Assembly: GCF_958298935.1 (NCBI RefSeq)
Contig: NC_084935.1
Location: forward strand, 10,722,501 to 10,786,500
DNA: 64,000 bases
Origin: Phragmites australis
Taxonomy: Eukaryota; Streptophyta; Magnoliopsida; Poales; Poaceae
Direction of reading: 5' to 3'
Shown here: positions 47,023-57,858 of the stretch, piece after piece
Layout: every line of letters begins with the position of its first letter
Numbering within the stretch: the stretch's first letter is position 1
Made by a program: the position numbers and the translations under genes
Notes under the pieces: model-generated
What the model was told of the DNA's origin: nothing
Databases searched by the model: none
Seen by the model: the letters and a program-made list of their open reading frames with translations, nothing else

Positions 47023-47871
47023 TGATGGAAGTATTTCTCTATCTTCCAAAAGGTAACGTGATAAGTCGATTTGGCAGAGTTTCAACATTGATGATTCAAA
47101 GGTTTCAACCAAAACAGATCGAGAACCCTCGCAACCACTACATCACTACTCCGTGATTATCAACCGTTCCGAACATGGTTGGCCTCGCTATGAAGGCTTT
47201 TTCTGCAAGAGAATCAAGAATACAAGCAATAATACAGCAGATGCAATCTGAATATTGCTATCTACCAATGAAGAACACGAAGTTAGGGTTTCACAAACCG
47301 ATATACGATGAAACTATCTAAAAAAGAATAATCTAAGAAAAACCAGAACTCTAAACTATGAAGGTTGTTGTATATATATAGTGGGATATGGGGAGGTCGA
47401 CCTAGGGTTGTGCAACCGTGGGGAGAGGTGTACACAACCTGGACTCCGAACCCGACACGTTTACAAGACCCAACAAGAATTACAATGGTGATGCAATACA
47501 TTATTTCATTGACTCTGATTAATATAAAAGGAATGTAAGTGTGAGACCAGATCCATTGGAAAAGGGATCATTATAAGCTTTCCAGAGAGTCCAAGAACGC
47601 CTCAATTGGACTCCGTATGTGAAAATTATACCCATTTTATTGACGTGCTATTCTAAGATTCCGAACTGAATTTGGAGTCCGACTTGAGAATGACTTTGAG
47701 TATGAGTAGACTTGGCCTTAGAGGGGTGATGTACAGATGATGTTGTGGTGCTTTTCCCATGTTCCTAAGTAACAAAACATCACAAGAAATTAGTAGCATC
47801 CCATCCCTTACAAAGAAACATCGAGGAACGAGTTCACCTTGTGTGTATCTGAAGGAGTGATGTCCTCATCA
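47023..47871 (-). repeat. 5' LTR of the non-autonomous gypsy element
   Basis: 849 bp, TGATGGAAG...CCTCATCA on the plus strand. A TATATATATA tract near 47,371 (minus promoter) matches the position of the TATATAG word in the other LTR. Followed outside by the AGTAG duplication. Confidence 0.85.
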
Positions 47872-47876
47872 AGTAG

Positions 47877-49386
47877 GGAACCTATTACTTCGAGGGTAGT
47901 GTAGGCACTGTTACATGAGTTCTGAACTAGTCGTGAAAGGAAACCCCTCGGTTATCGGGTTTTCTTCTCGTGGCGCTGTGCTGGTGGTCACGACAAAGGC
48001 TTCTCGTTCACCTTGATCCTTAAGCTATTGGATTCCTTGCTGGGTCGGTGCTGACATGCCATATCAAGATACCTCTTGTCATAGCAGAGGACTGCCTTAG
48101 GGCAACCCTGAATGGTAATGACCCCCTGGGTCCCAGGATTTTCACGCATTGGTATGCGTAGTGCACGGCGGCCATGAACTTGTCCAGAGTTGGTTGTCAC
48201 AAGATGGCATTATACACCGTCTTGAAGATGACCACATCGAACATGATCTTTTCTGTCCATAAGTTGTCATGTTTCCTAAAGGTAACAGGGAGCGATATCT
48301 GACCAATGAGAGTGGCTGAGGATCCAGGTATTATGACGTGGAAAGCTTGCGTAATAGTCTTGATGGAAGATTGGGAGATATGCATTACTACGAGTGCGCC
48401 TGCGAAAGGGATGTTGAGGGAACTTCCTCTGCCGATGAACACTTGGGTGACCCAGCAGTTATTTATCGTAGGATGGACAACTATCGGGAAGTGGCCTTGC
48501 CGTACAAAATTCTCTGGCCTAATGAGATCTCGACGTTCAACCACTTGATGGCCTGGCAACCCTTGGGGACGGCAGCCAAAACTTCTTGAGCCACCATATT
48601 GTATTGTAGTTTCGATTTGTAGGACATGGAACTACCGAACATGTGGTTGACGCTCCTCTCGTCCGGTTGAAAAAGACATCAGATACGAGCCATCAATGAT
48701 GTTGTTGGAGTTGGAGTCCCTTCTTTCCCATGGTTGCTTTCTCGATCTCGGCTTTGACCATCTTCTTATAGAGGTGGCACTTGTGGAGGCTATGGTTGTC
48801 AGTCTGGTGTAGATCGCACCAAGGCTTGCCATCTCAGTCGCTGGTATAAAACTGGAGGAACTCGGTGTGATTCCTGCTTTCGTTGTACTTCTCGATCAAC
48901 CCAGGACAAAACTGTGTTGGCTAGTTAGCATTCCGTATATCCTGATAGAAGGCCTTGCACCCGTTGATGGTATGTTGCTTGGTCTGAGTGGCCTCGGGAG
49001 TTCTACACACTTGGGTCAAAGATTGGCCTCGGCTCGAGCGGCGTTGGGACATTTCCTGATTAGACCACTGAGGCGTAGTTGATGCCTCCTCAAGGATCTT
49101 CGAGCACCTACACTGGTTATGACTTCATGTAGATCATTGATTGAATGATCTGAGACCAGTGTGATCCTTCAGCGATTACGCGTTCGATTATCTTCTCAGG
49201 CCGTCTTGTTTCGAGGATTGCATCTCTTAGTATCTGATCCATCACAAGAAGGGGCGGTGTGAGACTTCCCCTGATTAGAGCTATTCCTGGCAACGGCTAG
49301 ATGGAGTTATCAGCTTGAATGAGAGCCTCCTTCAATATGCCAGTTACCGAGGTGATCCAGCACTTATTTGTGGGGGTTGTTAGATT
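47877..49386 (-). pseudogene. Tat-type Ty3/gypsy gag-protease remnant
   Basis: Minus strand. The protease region at 48,559-48,197 shows FPIVVHPTINNCWVTQVFIG followed by RGSSLNIPFAGAL, IIPGSSATLIGQISLPVTF and VYNAIL, the pattern of Tat-lineage (RIRE2/Retand-like) proteases; the active-site DGGSS is GRGSS here, so it has lost its Asp. It is followed by GVITIQGCPKAVLCYDK. Upstream (48.7-48.85 kb) a gag C-terminal word reads WCDLHQTDNHSLHKCHLYKK. RT and integrase do not appear on either side. The left continuation is probably 40.2-41.98 kb, separated by the later gypsy insertion. The right end is cut by the CACTA terminus at 49,387. Confidence 0.7.
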
Positions 49387-49416
49387 CACTACTATAGAAC
49401 TGGGCTTATATGTCGA

Positions 49417-49650
49417 CCCATCACTGCCGGTTCCTCATGGCTAGCAGTGATGGGGCATCACTGCAGATTCATTAGCTGTTCGGGAAGAATCAGCCATCAT
49501 GGCTTATAAACCGGCAGTGATAAGGGTCATCACTGCCGGTTGATGGATTGAGCCGGCAGTGATGCACACACACCTCATCACTGCCGGCTTAATCTACTGA
49601 CTGGCAGTGATATCTCTACATCACTTCCGGCAGATTATATGAGCTGGCAA
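49417..49650. repeat. CACTA subterminal repeats (TCACTGCCGG / CCGGCAGTGA)
   Basis: At least six motif copies alternate in direct and inverted orientation, forming short hairpin-capable pairs. In En/Spm elements subterminal arrays of this type bind the TNPA protein. Confidence 0.75.
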
Positions 49651-50495
49651 TGATATCCTCCTCTTCCCCACACCTTCTTCTACCTCGATCTAACATAGCC
49701 ATTTCAGTACTCTCTCCATCACAAAATCTCCTATGGTAACAACCACTTCATCTCCCGCATTAATTCCCCCACCACTCAAGCTCAATTTTGGTCAAGAAGG
49801 AGGTCTAAATGAGCTCTCTCTAGATATAAAAAAAAATCCCTTCTTTCCTCTCCATTTGCTCATTTGCCATTTATTCTTTTTTTAGGACAAGTGAACTCTG
49901 AATTTTTCACCAACAGCAAGCAAGCTTCTAGCAAGAGCCTCTTGAGCTCAAGTAAGTTGAAATCCCCTAGGTTAATCCTATATTTAGCATTTTAACTCAA
50001 AATTTTACCTGAAAAACCAAAGTTGATCTTATCCCTATAGGGACCTAGGAAAAGCTTCAAAGTTGATCCTAATGAACCATAGGAACAAATTTAGAAGTCT
50101 ACAATATAGAAACTTTAGGTATGATCATATTTATTTTTAATTTTTAATGAATTAGAAAAATTAGCCATGATATTTAGGTATGTAGAAAGATCCAATTGTA
50201 TTTTTTATATTTTATTTAATTAGCAACCTCCAATATAGAAACTTTAGGTATGAGCGTAATTATTTTTCATTTTTCCTTAATAAGTCCTAGATAAGGGTTG
50301 AATAATAAAGAAAGTTTCTAGGGATGGCACCAACAAATACTCATCGGAAGCGGACGCGAAAGCATACAAAAGGCGGCTCCTCCAACCCGGGCCAATTGCT
50401 GGTATGAGATGGCGAGGTAATTTATTTGTCGGTGATTGCAAAATCTTCTAGATATGTTGAATTTGGATTTACAGTAATGATATATATAATTATAG

Positions 50496-50834
50496 ATGGA
50501 CAGAAGATGGATGTACGATACGAGCCGTGTGAGCGCATAGTACAAGAACAGTGTGGAGGGTTTCCTGGTAGCAGTTGCGGCGCACAAGTCAAATACCTCT
50601 CAATCCATGTGTTGACCATACATCGATTGTGAGAACAAGAAGTAGTTCTCCACCACCCAGTAGATACATTCCCACTTGATGCCAAGGGGCTTTATGCCTG
50701 GCTATACCCATTGGACCGAGCACGGTGAAGCTGAGATCATACAGGAAGGGAAATACATTGGAAGAGAAGACAAAGACATGTGCACCGATATATCGGTCAA
50801 TGAATACATTGATATGCCACCTGCCGGAGAGTAA
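50496..50834 (+). pseudogene. CACTA transposase-associated domain exon, stop-containing
   Basis: One frame from ATG 50,496 (MDRRWMYDTSRVSA) to TAA 50,832 spans 112 codons but holds four internal stops (first TAG at 50,538). The hallmark GFMPGYTHWTEHGEAE matches the same domain at 8.56-8.9 kb. It is the N-terminal zinc-binding part of the TNP2/TNPD transposase, separated from the catalytic part by an intron or a decayed junction. Confidence 0.75.
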
Positions 50835-50859
50835 CAAATGCTATGGTTCATAGTACTTG

Positions 50860-51720
50860 GCTCTATGTATCTACAACCTTCCTCCTTGGTTGTGTATGAC
50901 GTGGAAGTACATTATGATGCCGGTGCTGATACCAGGGCCGAGGCAACCTAGCAACGATATCGATGTAAACCTGAAACCATTAATGGAAGATCTTGTAATA
51001 CTGTGGAACGATGGTGTGCAGGTATGGATGCATACAAACGAGAGAACTTCACCCTACGCGCAATGCTGTTCGTAACAATCCAGGATTGGCCAGCCCTTGG
51101 CAACCTATCAGGCCAGACTGTCAAAGGCTAATGTGCATGCGTGCATTGTTTGGATGAAACAGAGAGCTTGTGGCTGAAGAATAGCCGAAAAATGGTGTAC
51201 CTAGGTCATCATAAATTTCTTCGCAAGAATCGCCCATACTGCAGCAACAAGAGAGCTTTTGATGGGAAAGTTGAGACTCGATCACCTCCTAAGCATCGCA
51301 CTGGGAGACAGGTATATGACATGGTAAAGGGACTTAGGGTTATCCTTGGAAAGGGACGCGGGAGTACACCGGTTCCGAAATCTAATCTTAGAGCTCCTAT
51401 GTTAAAAAAGAAATCTACTTTTTATGACTTAGCTTATTGTCATGCACATTGAGAAGAACATGTGTGATAGCTTGATTAGTACGTTACTAGACATACCTGG
51501 CAAAACAAATGATACACTCCAACCACGGAAGGACCTAAAATTTTTGAAACTCATACAAGATCTACATCCCGAAGATATGGAAGAAGGTGACAAATATCTT
51601 GGTCCCGCTAGCTACAGTATGAGCAAGGCAGATATGTTCGTAACCAAAATTGGCCGGAAGGCTACATGGCCGAGGTCTAGGGAACACATGAGGTCATTGA
51701 TTTCTGTGTCGACTACATGA
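50860..51720 (+). pseudogene. CACTA TNP2 transposase catalytic region (Transposase_21 type), broken
   Basis: Readable words in order: AMLFVTIQDWPALGNLSGQT, CVHCLDETESLWLKNSRKMV, YLGHHKFLRKNRPYCSNKRA, HIEKNMCDSLISTLLDIPGK and LKFLKLIQDLHPEDM. These are the diagnostic blocks of the plant Transposase_21 (PF02992-like) family, which excises and integrates CACTA elements by binding their ends. A stop (TAA near 51,130), a frameshift between the AYC and HIEKN words near 51,440 and a TGA at 51,718 break the frame. Codon usage is not GC-rich, unlike the host NLR exon. Confidence 0.85.
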
Positions 51721-51862
51721 ATCTCAAATCGATTGGTGTGCCTGTATCTCGCCATGAGGGGAGGCTATAGGGGAAAGGGACAATAGGTGCAAACTCATTC
51801 CACACTAACAACCCCGTTTCATTCACGCAAGTACATTTACAGTTCTGCAACAATCAGTTGTA

Positions 51863-52591
51863 GTGGACCCATATGTCAAAGAACACCAGAAGATGATACG
51901 CACCATAAACCCAAGGAAGTCCGATGTTTGGATCGCGCGAGAGAACCAAGATTATTTTAGCGCCTGGTTATGTAGACAGGTGATGTATAAGCAGATAGAG
52001 TGGGCTCAGTTAACTGTGTTGGCTCACAGACCGCCAACTACAATTCTCACATTCCAAGGATATGACATAAATGGCTATACATTTTATACGAGAGCTTAGG
52101 ATAATAAGAGCGCCAAGAAAAATAGCGGTGTCCGTATAGATGCCTACGACTGCAATGGAAATAGGAAGACCTACTACGGATTCGTAGAGGAGATCTGGGA
52201 GCTCGACTATGGACTGTTAAAGGTTCCTCTTTTCTGGTGCTAACTGGTCAGACTCTCAGGGGGTATGAAGATCGACAAGTACGGTATGACTACAGTAGAC
52301 CAAAAACTCATTGGATACATAGAAAAATCATTCGTACTTGCGAATGATGTTATACAAGTCTTTTATGTAAAGGACCCAGACCCGGCAAACAAGGAGGAGC
52401 GCCACGTGGTTCTTCAAGGAAAAAGAAGGATTGTCGGACTGGAGAATATTGTTAACGAGGAAGACTACAATCAATTCAACGTGCTACCTCCTTTCGAAGA
52501 GGACATCGACCTAGGTCCCATGGAAGACACCGACGAACCTCCCTATGTATGCTGTGATCATAATGAAGGGCGAATCGTTAAGACAAAGTAG
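51863..52591 (+). pseudogene. CACTA transposase C-terminal region (DUF4218/DUF4216-like), broken
   Basis: The frame at 51,863-52,099 reads LTFQGYDINGYTFYTRA near its end. After TAG the continuation has DAYDCNGNRKTYYGFVEEIW and LDYGLLKVPLFWC. From 52,265 a 108-codon frame holds YGMTTVDQKLIGYIEKSFVL, ANDVIQVFYVKDPDP and VVLQGKRRIVGLENIV then NEEDYNQFNVLPPF. This order is usual downstream of TNP2 catalytic domains. It ends at TAG 52,589, perhaps the natural end. Confidence 0.8.
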
Positions 52592-53117
52592 CTAAATTGT
52601 ATTAATTACTATGTATGAATTTGTTTTAGATGCAATTATACCTCACTTTTGTTATAGAACCTTCAGTTTCTAGTTTATGGTGGAAGATGTCTTTATTATT
52701 GAGCACATTGATTTTTGATTTTTAATAATGAATTAGCAATAGCACAAGCTAGCACTATTGCTATGTATTACTATTTTTTATTTTTAATGAATTACCTATA
52801 GTTATGAGCATATTGATTTTCAATTTTTAATGAATTATCTATAGTTATGAACATATTTATTTATTTATTGTATTAGAAAATTAAACTAGGAAATTTAGGT
52901 GTATACAAAACATAATTTTGGTATATAGCAAATTCAAATTTAAATAAATATGTATTAGGATTTTAGGTCAACAGAATGTTAATAAGTATAGATAGTACAA
53001 ATTAAATCAAAATCACTTGAGTAGCGCAGCATTCTGTTTGTTCTTACTTGTGCAGGTCGTGGATTCGAGTCTCTTCACGCGTGCGCGAAACTTAAACAAA
53101 TTTTTTGCACCCCAAGC
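52592..53117. other. AT-rich 3' region of the CACTA element
   Basis: No gene. It includes several near-repeats of TTTTTAATGAATTA and a GTGCAGGTCGTGGATTCGAG word typical of grass CACTA 3' regions. Confidence 0.5.
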
Positions 53118-53261
53118 CACCAGTAGAGAAAGGGGTCTCACTGCCGGTGGACTTATTGGGCTGGCAGTGAAAGTACCCTTTCACTACCGGTCATCATATT
53201 GAGCCGGCAGTGAAGGTACCCTTTCACTACCGGTGCTCAAATTGAGTCGGCAGTGAAAGTA
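53118..53261. mobile_element. CACTA subterminal region, left of the CRM-like insertion
   Basis: CACCAGTAGAGAAAGGGG at 53,118 could be a mutated CACTA terminus. It is followed by TTTCACTACCGGT and CCGGCAGTGAAAG units. Their GTGAAAG form differs from the GTGATG form at 49.4-49.65 kb, suggesting another subfamily or the other end of the same element. The array continues at 61,197 after the inserted retrotransposon. Confidence 0.6.
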
Positions 53262-53665
53262 TGATACGTCACGGTGTCCCGATCTTCACGACGTAGGATC
53301 AATCACCAGATAACTAGCTTCAAAGAAGTCAAGATAACTTGCTGCAAGCAGCGGTAACTAGTGCAACCTGGCAAATAAAACTCGAAGCCAACCACCGTCT
53401 TTAACCGGCAACCTGAATCGAGGATTCGCCCAACCACACTCTCAAAGAACCAACCAACACAGCCTACAATCAATCAAGGCGAACCTTGAAGGGAGTAGGA
53501 GCACCAATTGGGAGCGGATGAAGCCGCCGCTTCTGTAATCCCGCGAAGGAAATCACAAGAACAAAGAGGTAGAGATCACTCTCAATATTTGTTAGCACAC
53601 AGCTGAACAAAGGAGTTCTGTATTTTGATTATCAAAAAGTCTGCGTTTGCTATGAAGCAATGGGG

Positions 53666-53673
53666 TATTTATA
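53666..53673 (-). promoter_or_regulatory. TATA box of the CRM-like 3' LTR
   Basis: Minus TATAAATA; the 5' LTR copy is at 60,428-60,435 and is the one that would drive the element. Confidence 0.65.
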
Positions 53674-54100
53674 CTAGGAACAGCCCTCCTAGATAGATAT
53701 AAACACGAAAAAAAATAAAAAGATAGACTATGTGAATAGGCTTCCACGAAAAGAGTCTCTAAGTAGTTCCCGCGTGGCTGTTGGTCTTCTGCGCAGTCTT
53801 CAGTGTTTTGGCAATAACACCATCTTGGAAAGTCCAAATGATGTGCTGTTGGTTGCGTTGGAAAGCTAACTTGATAAGCTTTCACACCATGTGTAGAATG
53901 CACCACAAAACTTTCTAGAGTGGTACAGTTTTACACGGGAACTTGAACATCAGGATGACTGTTGACTTTTTGACCAATCTTCACTAATCCAGTCGAAACT
54001 CAGCATTGGAAATTCCAAAGTACTCGGCCCTGGTGGCATTGAAAACTAGACTTAATAATCTTTCCAAAATGTGCTCATTCACCTTCATAGCCTTTGGAAA

Positions 54101-54430
54101 TCAAAAGTTATGAATGTTTCTTTTCGACTGTTCTGCAGGACTGGCCTGGTTCGAGTGTGGTTCTTCTCTGTAGTCATCGCCTTGTGTGTTCTTGCCATCC
54201 TCCTTGGTGAACCTGAACAATAGCAATGTGCACGACTTAGGCAGTATATACTTCTCATTAATATTAAGATGAACTTCATAAAGTAGCGCGCTCACCTCTT
54301 GTTGTAGCTTCTTTGCTCGACTACGTGTAATCGGTCCAGCAAAGACTTGGGCTGGTGTCGATGTAGGTGGTACTTGAGTTGGTGTAGCTCGAATTGGAGG
54401 TTGTAACATGTTGCTTGATGGCGTGGTCAT
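54101..54430 (-). CDS. LTR-encoded C-terminal tail of the CRM-like polyprotein (putative)
   Basis: A 109-codon frame begins at the LTR edge ([12 protein letters not shown]) and includes [19 protein letters not shown], a basic word like those at the ends of CRM polyproteins. The codons just upstream in the same frame read [12 protein letters not shown], crossing the LTR boundary from the pol side. The upstream integrase ORF currently ends in another frame, so a frameshift separates them. The 5' LTR copy (60,863-61,210) preserves the same frame with a handful of amino-acid changes. I infer that the parent element's pol ran into the 3' LTR, as is known for CRM-type elements. Confidence 0.55.
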   Translation of the reverse strand: MTTPSSNMLQPPIRATPTQVPPTSTPAQVFAGPITRSRAKKLQQEVSALLYEVHLNINEKYILPKSCTLLLFRFTKEDGKNTQGDDYREEPHSNQASPAEQSKRNIHNF

Positions 54431-57249
54431 ATCATCCTCCCCCCCTTGAAAAGGAGTCGTCCTCGACTCTGAAGCGTCTTCACATTGAAGGTGTTGCTCA
54501 CGCCATAACTTGCTGGAAGATCTATCTTGTATGCATTATCATTGATCTTTGCAAGAACACGAAATGGACCATCTCCTCGAGGCAACAATTTAGATTTGCG
54601 CTTATCAGGAAAGCGATCCTTGCGCAAATGTATCCACACTAAGTCCCCTGGTTTGAATATCACTTTCTTCCTATGTTTGTTCAGACTTGCAGCCTTGCGC
54701 TCTGCCTTTAGTTCAATTGCTTCCTTAGTCTTCTCATGTATCTTCTTTACATATGCAGCACGCTTGGAGGCTTCCATGTTGGTTCTCTCCTGCAATGGAA
54801 GGGGCAACAAATCTATCGGAGCAATAGGTTTGAAACCATATACAATTTCAAAAGGACACAAGTTAGTGGTAGAGTGCATTGTCCTGTTATAAGCAAACTC
54901 CACGTGTGGCAAGCAATCCTCCCAAATCTTCAAGTTCTTTTTCACCATGGTTCGCAGCAATATTGACAATGTGCGATTCACCACTTCGGTTTACCCATCG
55001 GTTTGAGGGTGACAAGTTGTTGAAAATAACAGCTGCGTCCCAAGTTTGGCCCATAACGTTTTCCAAAAATAGCTCACGAACTTGACATCACGATCAGACA
55101 CAATGGTCCTAGGCATTCCATGTAGCCTCACAATTTCCCTGAAAAATAAATTAGCAACATGTGAAGCATCGTCGCTCTTGTTGCAAGGGATAAAATGAGC
55201 CATCTTTGAAAATCTATCAACCACAACAAAAATAGAATCCTTTCCTCTCTGAGTTCTAGGTAACCCCAAAATAAAATCCATACTTATGTCTTCCCAAGGG
55301 ATATTAGGAGCAGGTAAAGGAGTGTATAAGCCATGAGGATTTAGTTTTGACTTAGCTTTGTGACAGGTGATGCATCGCTCCACAAATCTGATGACATCTC
55401 TCCTCATCTTGGGCCAATAGAAATTATCACTCAGCAGTTCGTAAGTTTTCTTTTGTCCAAAATGACCTGTTAATCCACCTCCATGTGATTCCTGTAACAA
55501 AAGCAATCTAACCGAAGAATTTGGAACACAAAGCTTGTTAGCTCTAAACAGAAATCCATCATGTATGTGATATTTTTCCCAACCTTTTCCATCTTTACAA
55601 TGATTATATGGTTCTGAAAATTCAGGATCATTATTATACATACCTTTCAAACTTTCAAGACCCAACACCTTCACTTCGAGTTGATTCAGCAACACACTCT
55701 TTCGAGACAAGGCATCGGCAACCACATTGTCCTTACCTTTCTTGTATTTCACAATGTATGGAAATGTTTCAATGAACTCAACCCATTTGGCATGGCGACG
55801 GTTCAGCTTAGCTTGTCCTTTCAAGTATTTTAAAGCTTCATGATCGGAATAAATAACAAACTCTTTTGGCCATAAGTAGTGTTGCCATGTTTCAAGCACA
55901 CGCACCAAAGCATACAATTCTTTGTCATATACAGAATAATTCAATTGAGCACCTCCCAGTTTGTCACTAAAATATGCTACTGGTTTTCCTTGTTGCATTA
56001 AAACTCCTCCTATGCCAATCCCACTAGCATCACATTCTACTTCAAAAGTTTTTGTGAAATCAGGAAGAACAAGTAACGGTGCTTCAGTCAAACGTTTCTT
56101 TAATTCTTGAAAAGCATTTTCCTGTGAGTTCTCCCACTTAAAATCAACCCCTTTCTTTGTTAATTCATTCAAAGGAGCAGCTATGGTACTGAATTCTCTC
56201 ACAAATCTCCTATAAAAACCAGCAAGGCCATGAAAACTTCTTACTTGACTTACATTCGTAGGAGTTGGCCAATCCTTGATGGCTTTCACCTTTGATTCAT
56301 CCACTTGTATTCCTTTTCCTGAAACAACAAAGCCAAGAAACACAACATGGTCTATGCAAAAACTGCACTTCTCAAGATTAGCAAATAATTTCTCCTTTCT
56401 AAGCTCATCCAAGACTTGGCAAATGTGATTCACATGCTCTTCAAAAGACTTGCTGTAGATTAGGATATCATCAAAGTAGACAACAACAAATTTTCCAATG
56501 AAAGCTCTCAGGACATGGTTCATTAATCTCATGAAAGTACTAGGAGCATTAGTCAAACCAAATGGCATAACTAACCATTCATACAGCCCAAATTTAGTTT
56601 TAAATGCAGTTTTCCATTCGTCTCCAGTTTTTATTCTTATTTGATGGTAACCACTTCTCAAATCAATTTTAGTAAATATTATGGAACCACTCAATTCATC
56701 AAGCATATCATCTAACCGTGGAATAGGATGACGATAACGAACAGTGATATTATTTATAGCTCTACAGTCAACACACATCCTCCAAGAACCATCCCTTTTA
56801 GGTACTAATATCACGGGAACAGCACAAGGACTTAAGCTTTCTCGAACAAAACCTTTATCAAGAAGTTCTTGTACTTACCTTTGTATCTCCTTCGTTTCTT
56901 CAGGATTGGTTCGGTATGGTGGACGGTTAGGAAGTGCAGCCCCTGGAATGAGATCGATTTGATGCTCAATCCCACGAATTGGAGGTAGTCCAGCCGGTGT
57001 TTCTTTTGGAAAAACGTCTTCATAGTCCTGCAAAAGATGAGACACAACACTCGGAAGAGAGGTGATATTGTTAGGTGAAATTAGAATGTCTTTGCACACA
57101 AGTACAAAGAGCACTTGATCTGGGTTGTTTCTCACTTCTCTCAGCTCAGATTTTGTGGCTAGCATAACTAGATGCTCTCCCTCTCCTTTCTTTTTATCCC
57201 TCAAATTTGGCTTGTGGTACTCACTCACCGAACTGGGGATGGCACTCAT
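54427..57249 (-). pseudogene. CRM-like reverse transcriptase, RNase H and integrase, with premature stops
   Basis: The frame from 57,249 runs to TAA at 56,874-56,872, where Gln is expected before VQELLDKGF. The 607-codon frame 56,814-54,991 then carries RT with [20 protein letters not shown] and the intact box [13 protein letters not shown]. RNase H has [20 protein letters not shown] and [11 protein letters not shown]. The integrase zinc finger lies in [18 protein letters not shown], followed by core Asp in MDFILGLP and [12 protein letters not shown] at 54,993-54,991 stops it in HPQTDG just before the catalytic Glu word TEVVNRTL. The rest (54,984-54,427) has [20 protein letters not shown] and FNV typical of the integrase C-terminus. 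Both stops look like C-to-T changes of Gln codons. Confidence 0.9.
54435..54447 (-). promoter_or_regulatory. Polypurine tract of the CRM-like element
   Basis: The minus strand reads AAGGGGGGGAGGA immediately before the TGATATGACC start of the 3' LTR. Confidence 0.8.
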
Positions 57250-57257
57250 TTTTTTTT

Positions 57258-57858
57258 CTCTTCTCCTCCTTTACTTGCTGGACTAATTTCAGATTTCTTT
57301 TGTAAGTGCTCAGCCATGATTTGTTGAGGTGTCATAGGCTTGAGTACAAACTTCTTCCCTTTCAAATCTAGTGTGTACTGATTTGTTCTCCCACAATGCT
57401 GAGTATATCGATCATATTGTCAAGGTCTTCCAAGCAGCATGTGGCACACAGACATGGGTGCCACATCACACTCCACTGTGTCAACATATTCACCAATTTT
57501 GAATGGAACTTTTACTTTATATCCAATCTTGATATCTCCCAAATCATTCAACCATTGGACATGGTATGGATGAGGATGCCGCTGTAGTTTCAAACCAAGC
57601 TTGTCAACCATCTCACGACTAGCAAGATTATGGCAGCTCCCGCCATCAATGATCACCTTGACTACTTTATCTTGCACTTTAGCTCTGGTTTGAAAAAGAT
57701 TATGTCGCTGTCCAATTTCAGCTTCCTTCATCTGAACACTCAAGATTTGAGCCACCACAAGAACAGTGCCTTGCTCAAATTCACACCTGGTATGTTCCTC
57801 TTCTTCATGGGCTTCATCAACATACTCTTCCTCAACTTCCTCTTCACTAGCTGATTCA
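57258..57858 (-). pseudogene. CRM-like protease region
   Basis: The frame at 57,758-57,420 has VIIDGGSCHNLASREMVDKL, the gypsy aspartic protease site, then LQRHPHPYHVQWLND and MLLGRP. A TGA (57,420-57,418) follows where Trp is usual, then sequence continues to the RT ORF. It processes Gag-Pol in active relatives. Confidence 0.82.

Larger units (their letters stand above)
41982..47871 (-). mobile_element. Non-autonomous Ty3/gypsy element with gag-protease but no RT or integrase
   Basis: LTRs at 41,982-42,845 and 47,023-47,871 share TGATGG...CCTCATCA ends. The 5-bp duplication AGTAG lies just outside both (41,977-41,981 and 47,872-47,876), so the insertion is intact at its ends. The primer-binding site adjoins the right LTR and a purine tract the left one, giving minus orientation. 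Gag and protease remnants are present (44.3-46 kb), but no RT, RNase H or integrase motif occurs in the 5890 bp; an unassigned ORF occupies that place. The LTRs differ in length (864 and 849 bp) and at many positions, so this is older than the CRM-like element. Confidence 0.85.
49387..53117 (+). mobile_element. CACTA (En/Spm) transposon with TNP2-type transposase
   Basis: Starts CACTACTATAGAACTGG at 49,387, the CACTA terminus, nearly the same as the one at 7,589. Subterminal repeats follow to about 49,650: TCACTGCCGG and its complement CCGGCAGTGA alternate. A transposase gene runs on the plus strand from 50,496 to about 52,590, and AT-rich sequence follows. The 3' inverted end (expected to end in TAGTG) is not found. 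It either lay in the repeat region after 53,118 or was lost. The three bases before the start are ATT. Confidence 0.8.
53262..54434 (-). repeat. 3' LTR of the CRM-like element
   Basis: TGATACGTCA...GGTCATATCA on the plus strand, 1173 bp. Contains the TATA box at 53,666-53,673 (minus) and a minus-strand coding tail (54,430-54,101). Confidence 0.95.

Noticed and set aside
54991..56814. Treating the 607-codon frame as an intact functional gene
   Set aside because: It starts inside RT after an upstream stop and ends at a premature stop within the integrase core; it is part of a broken polyprotein.
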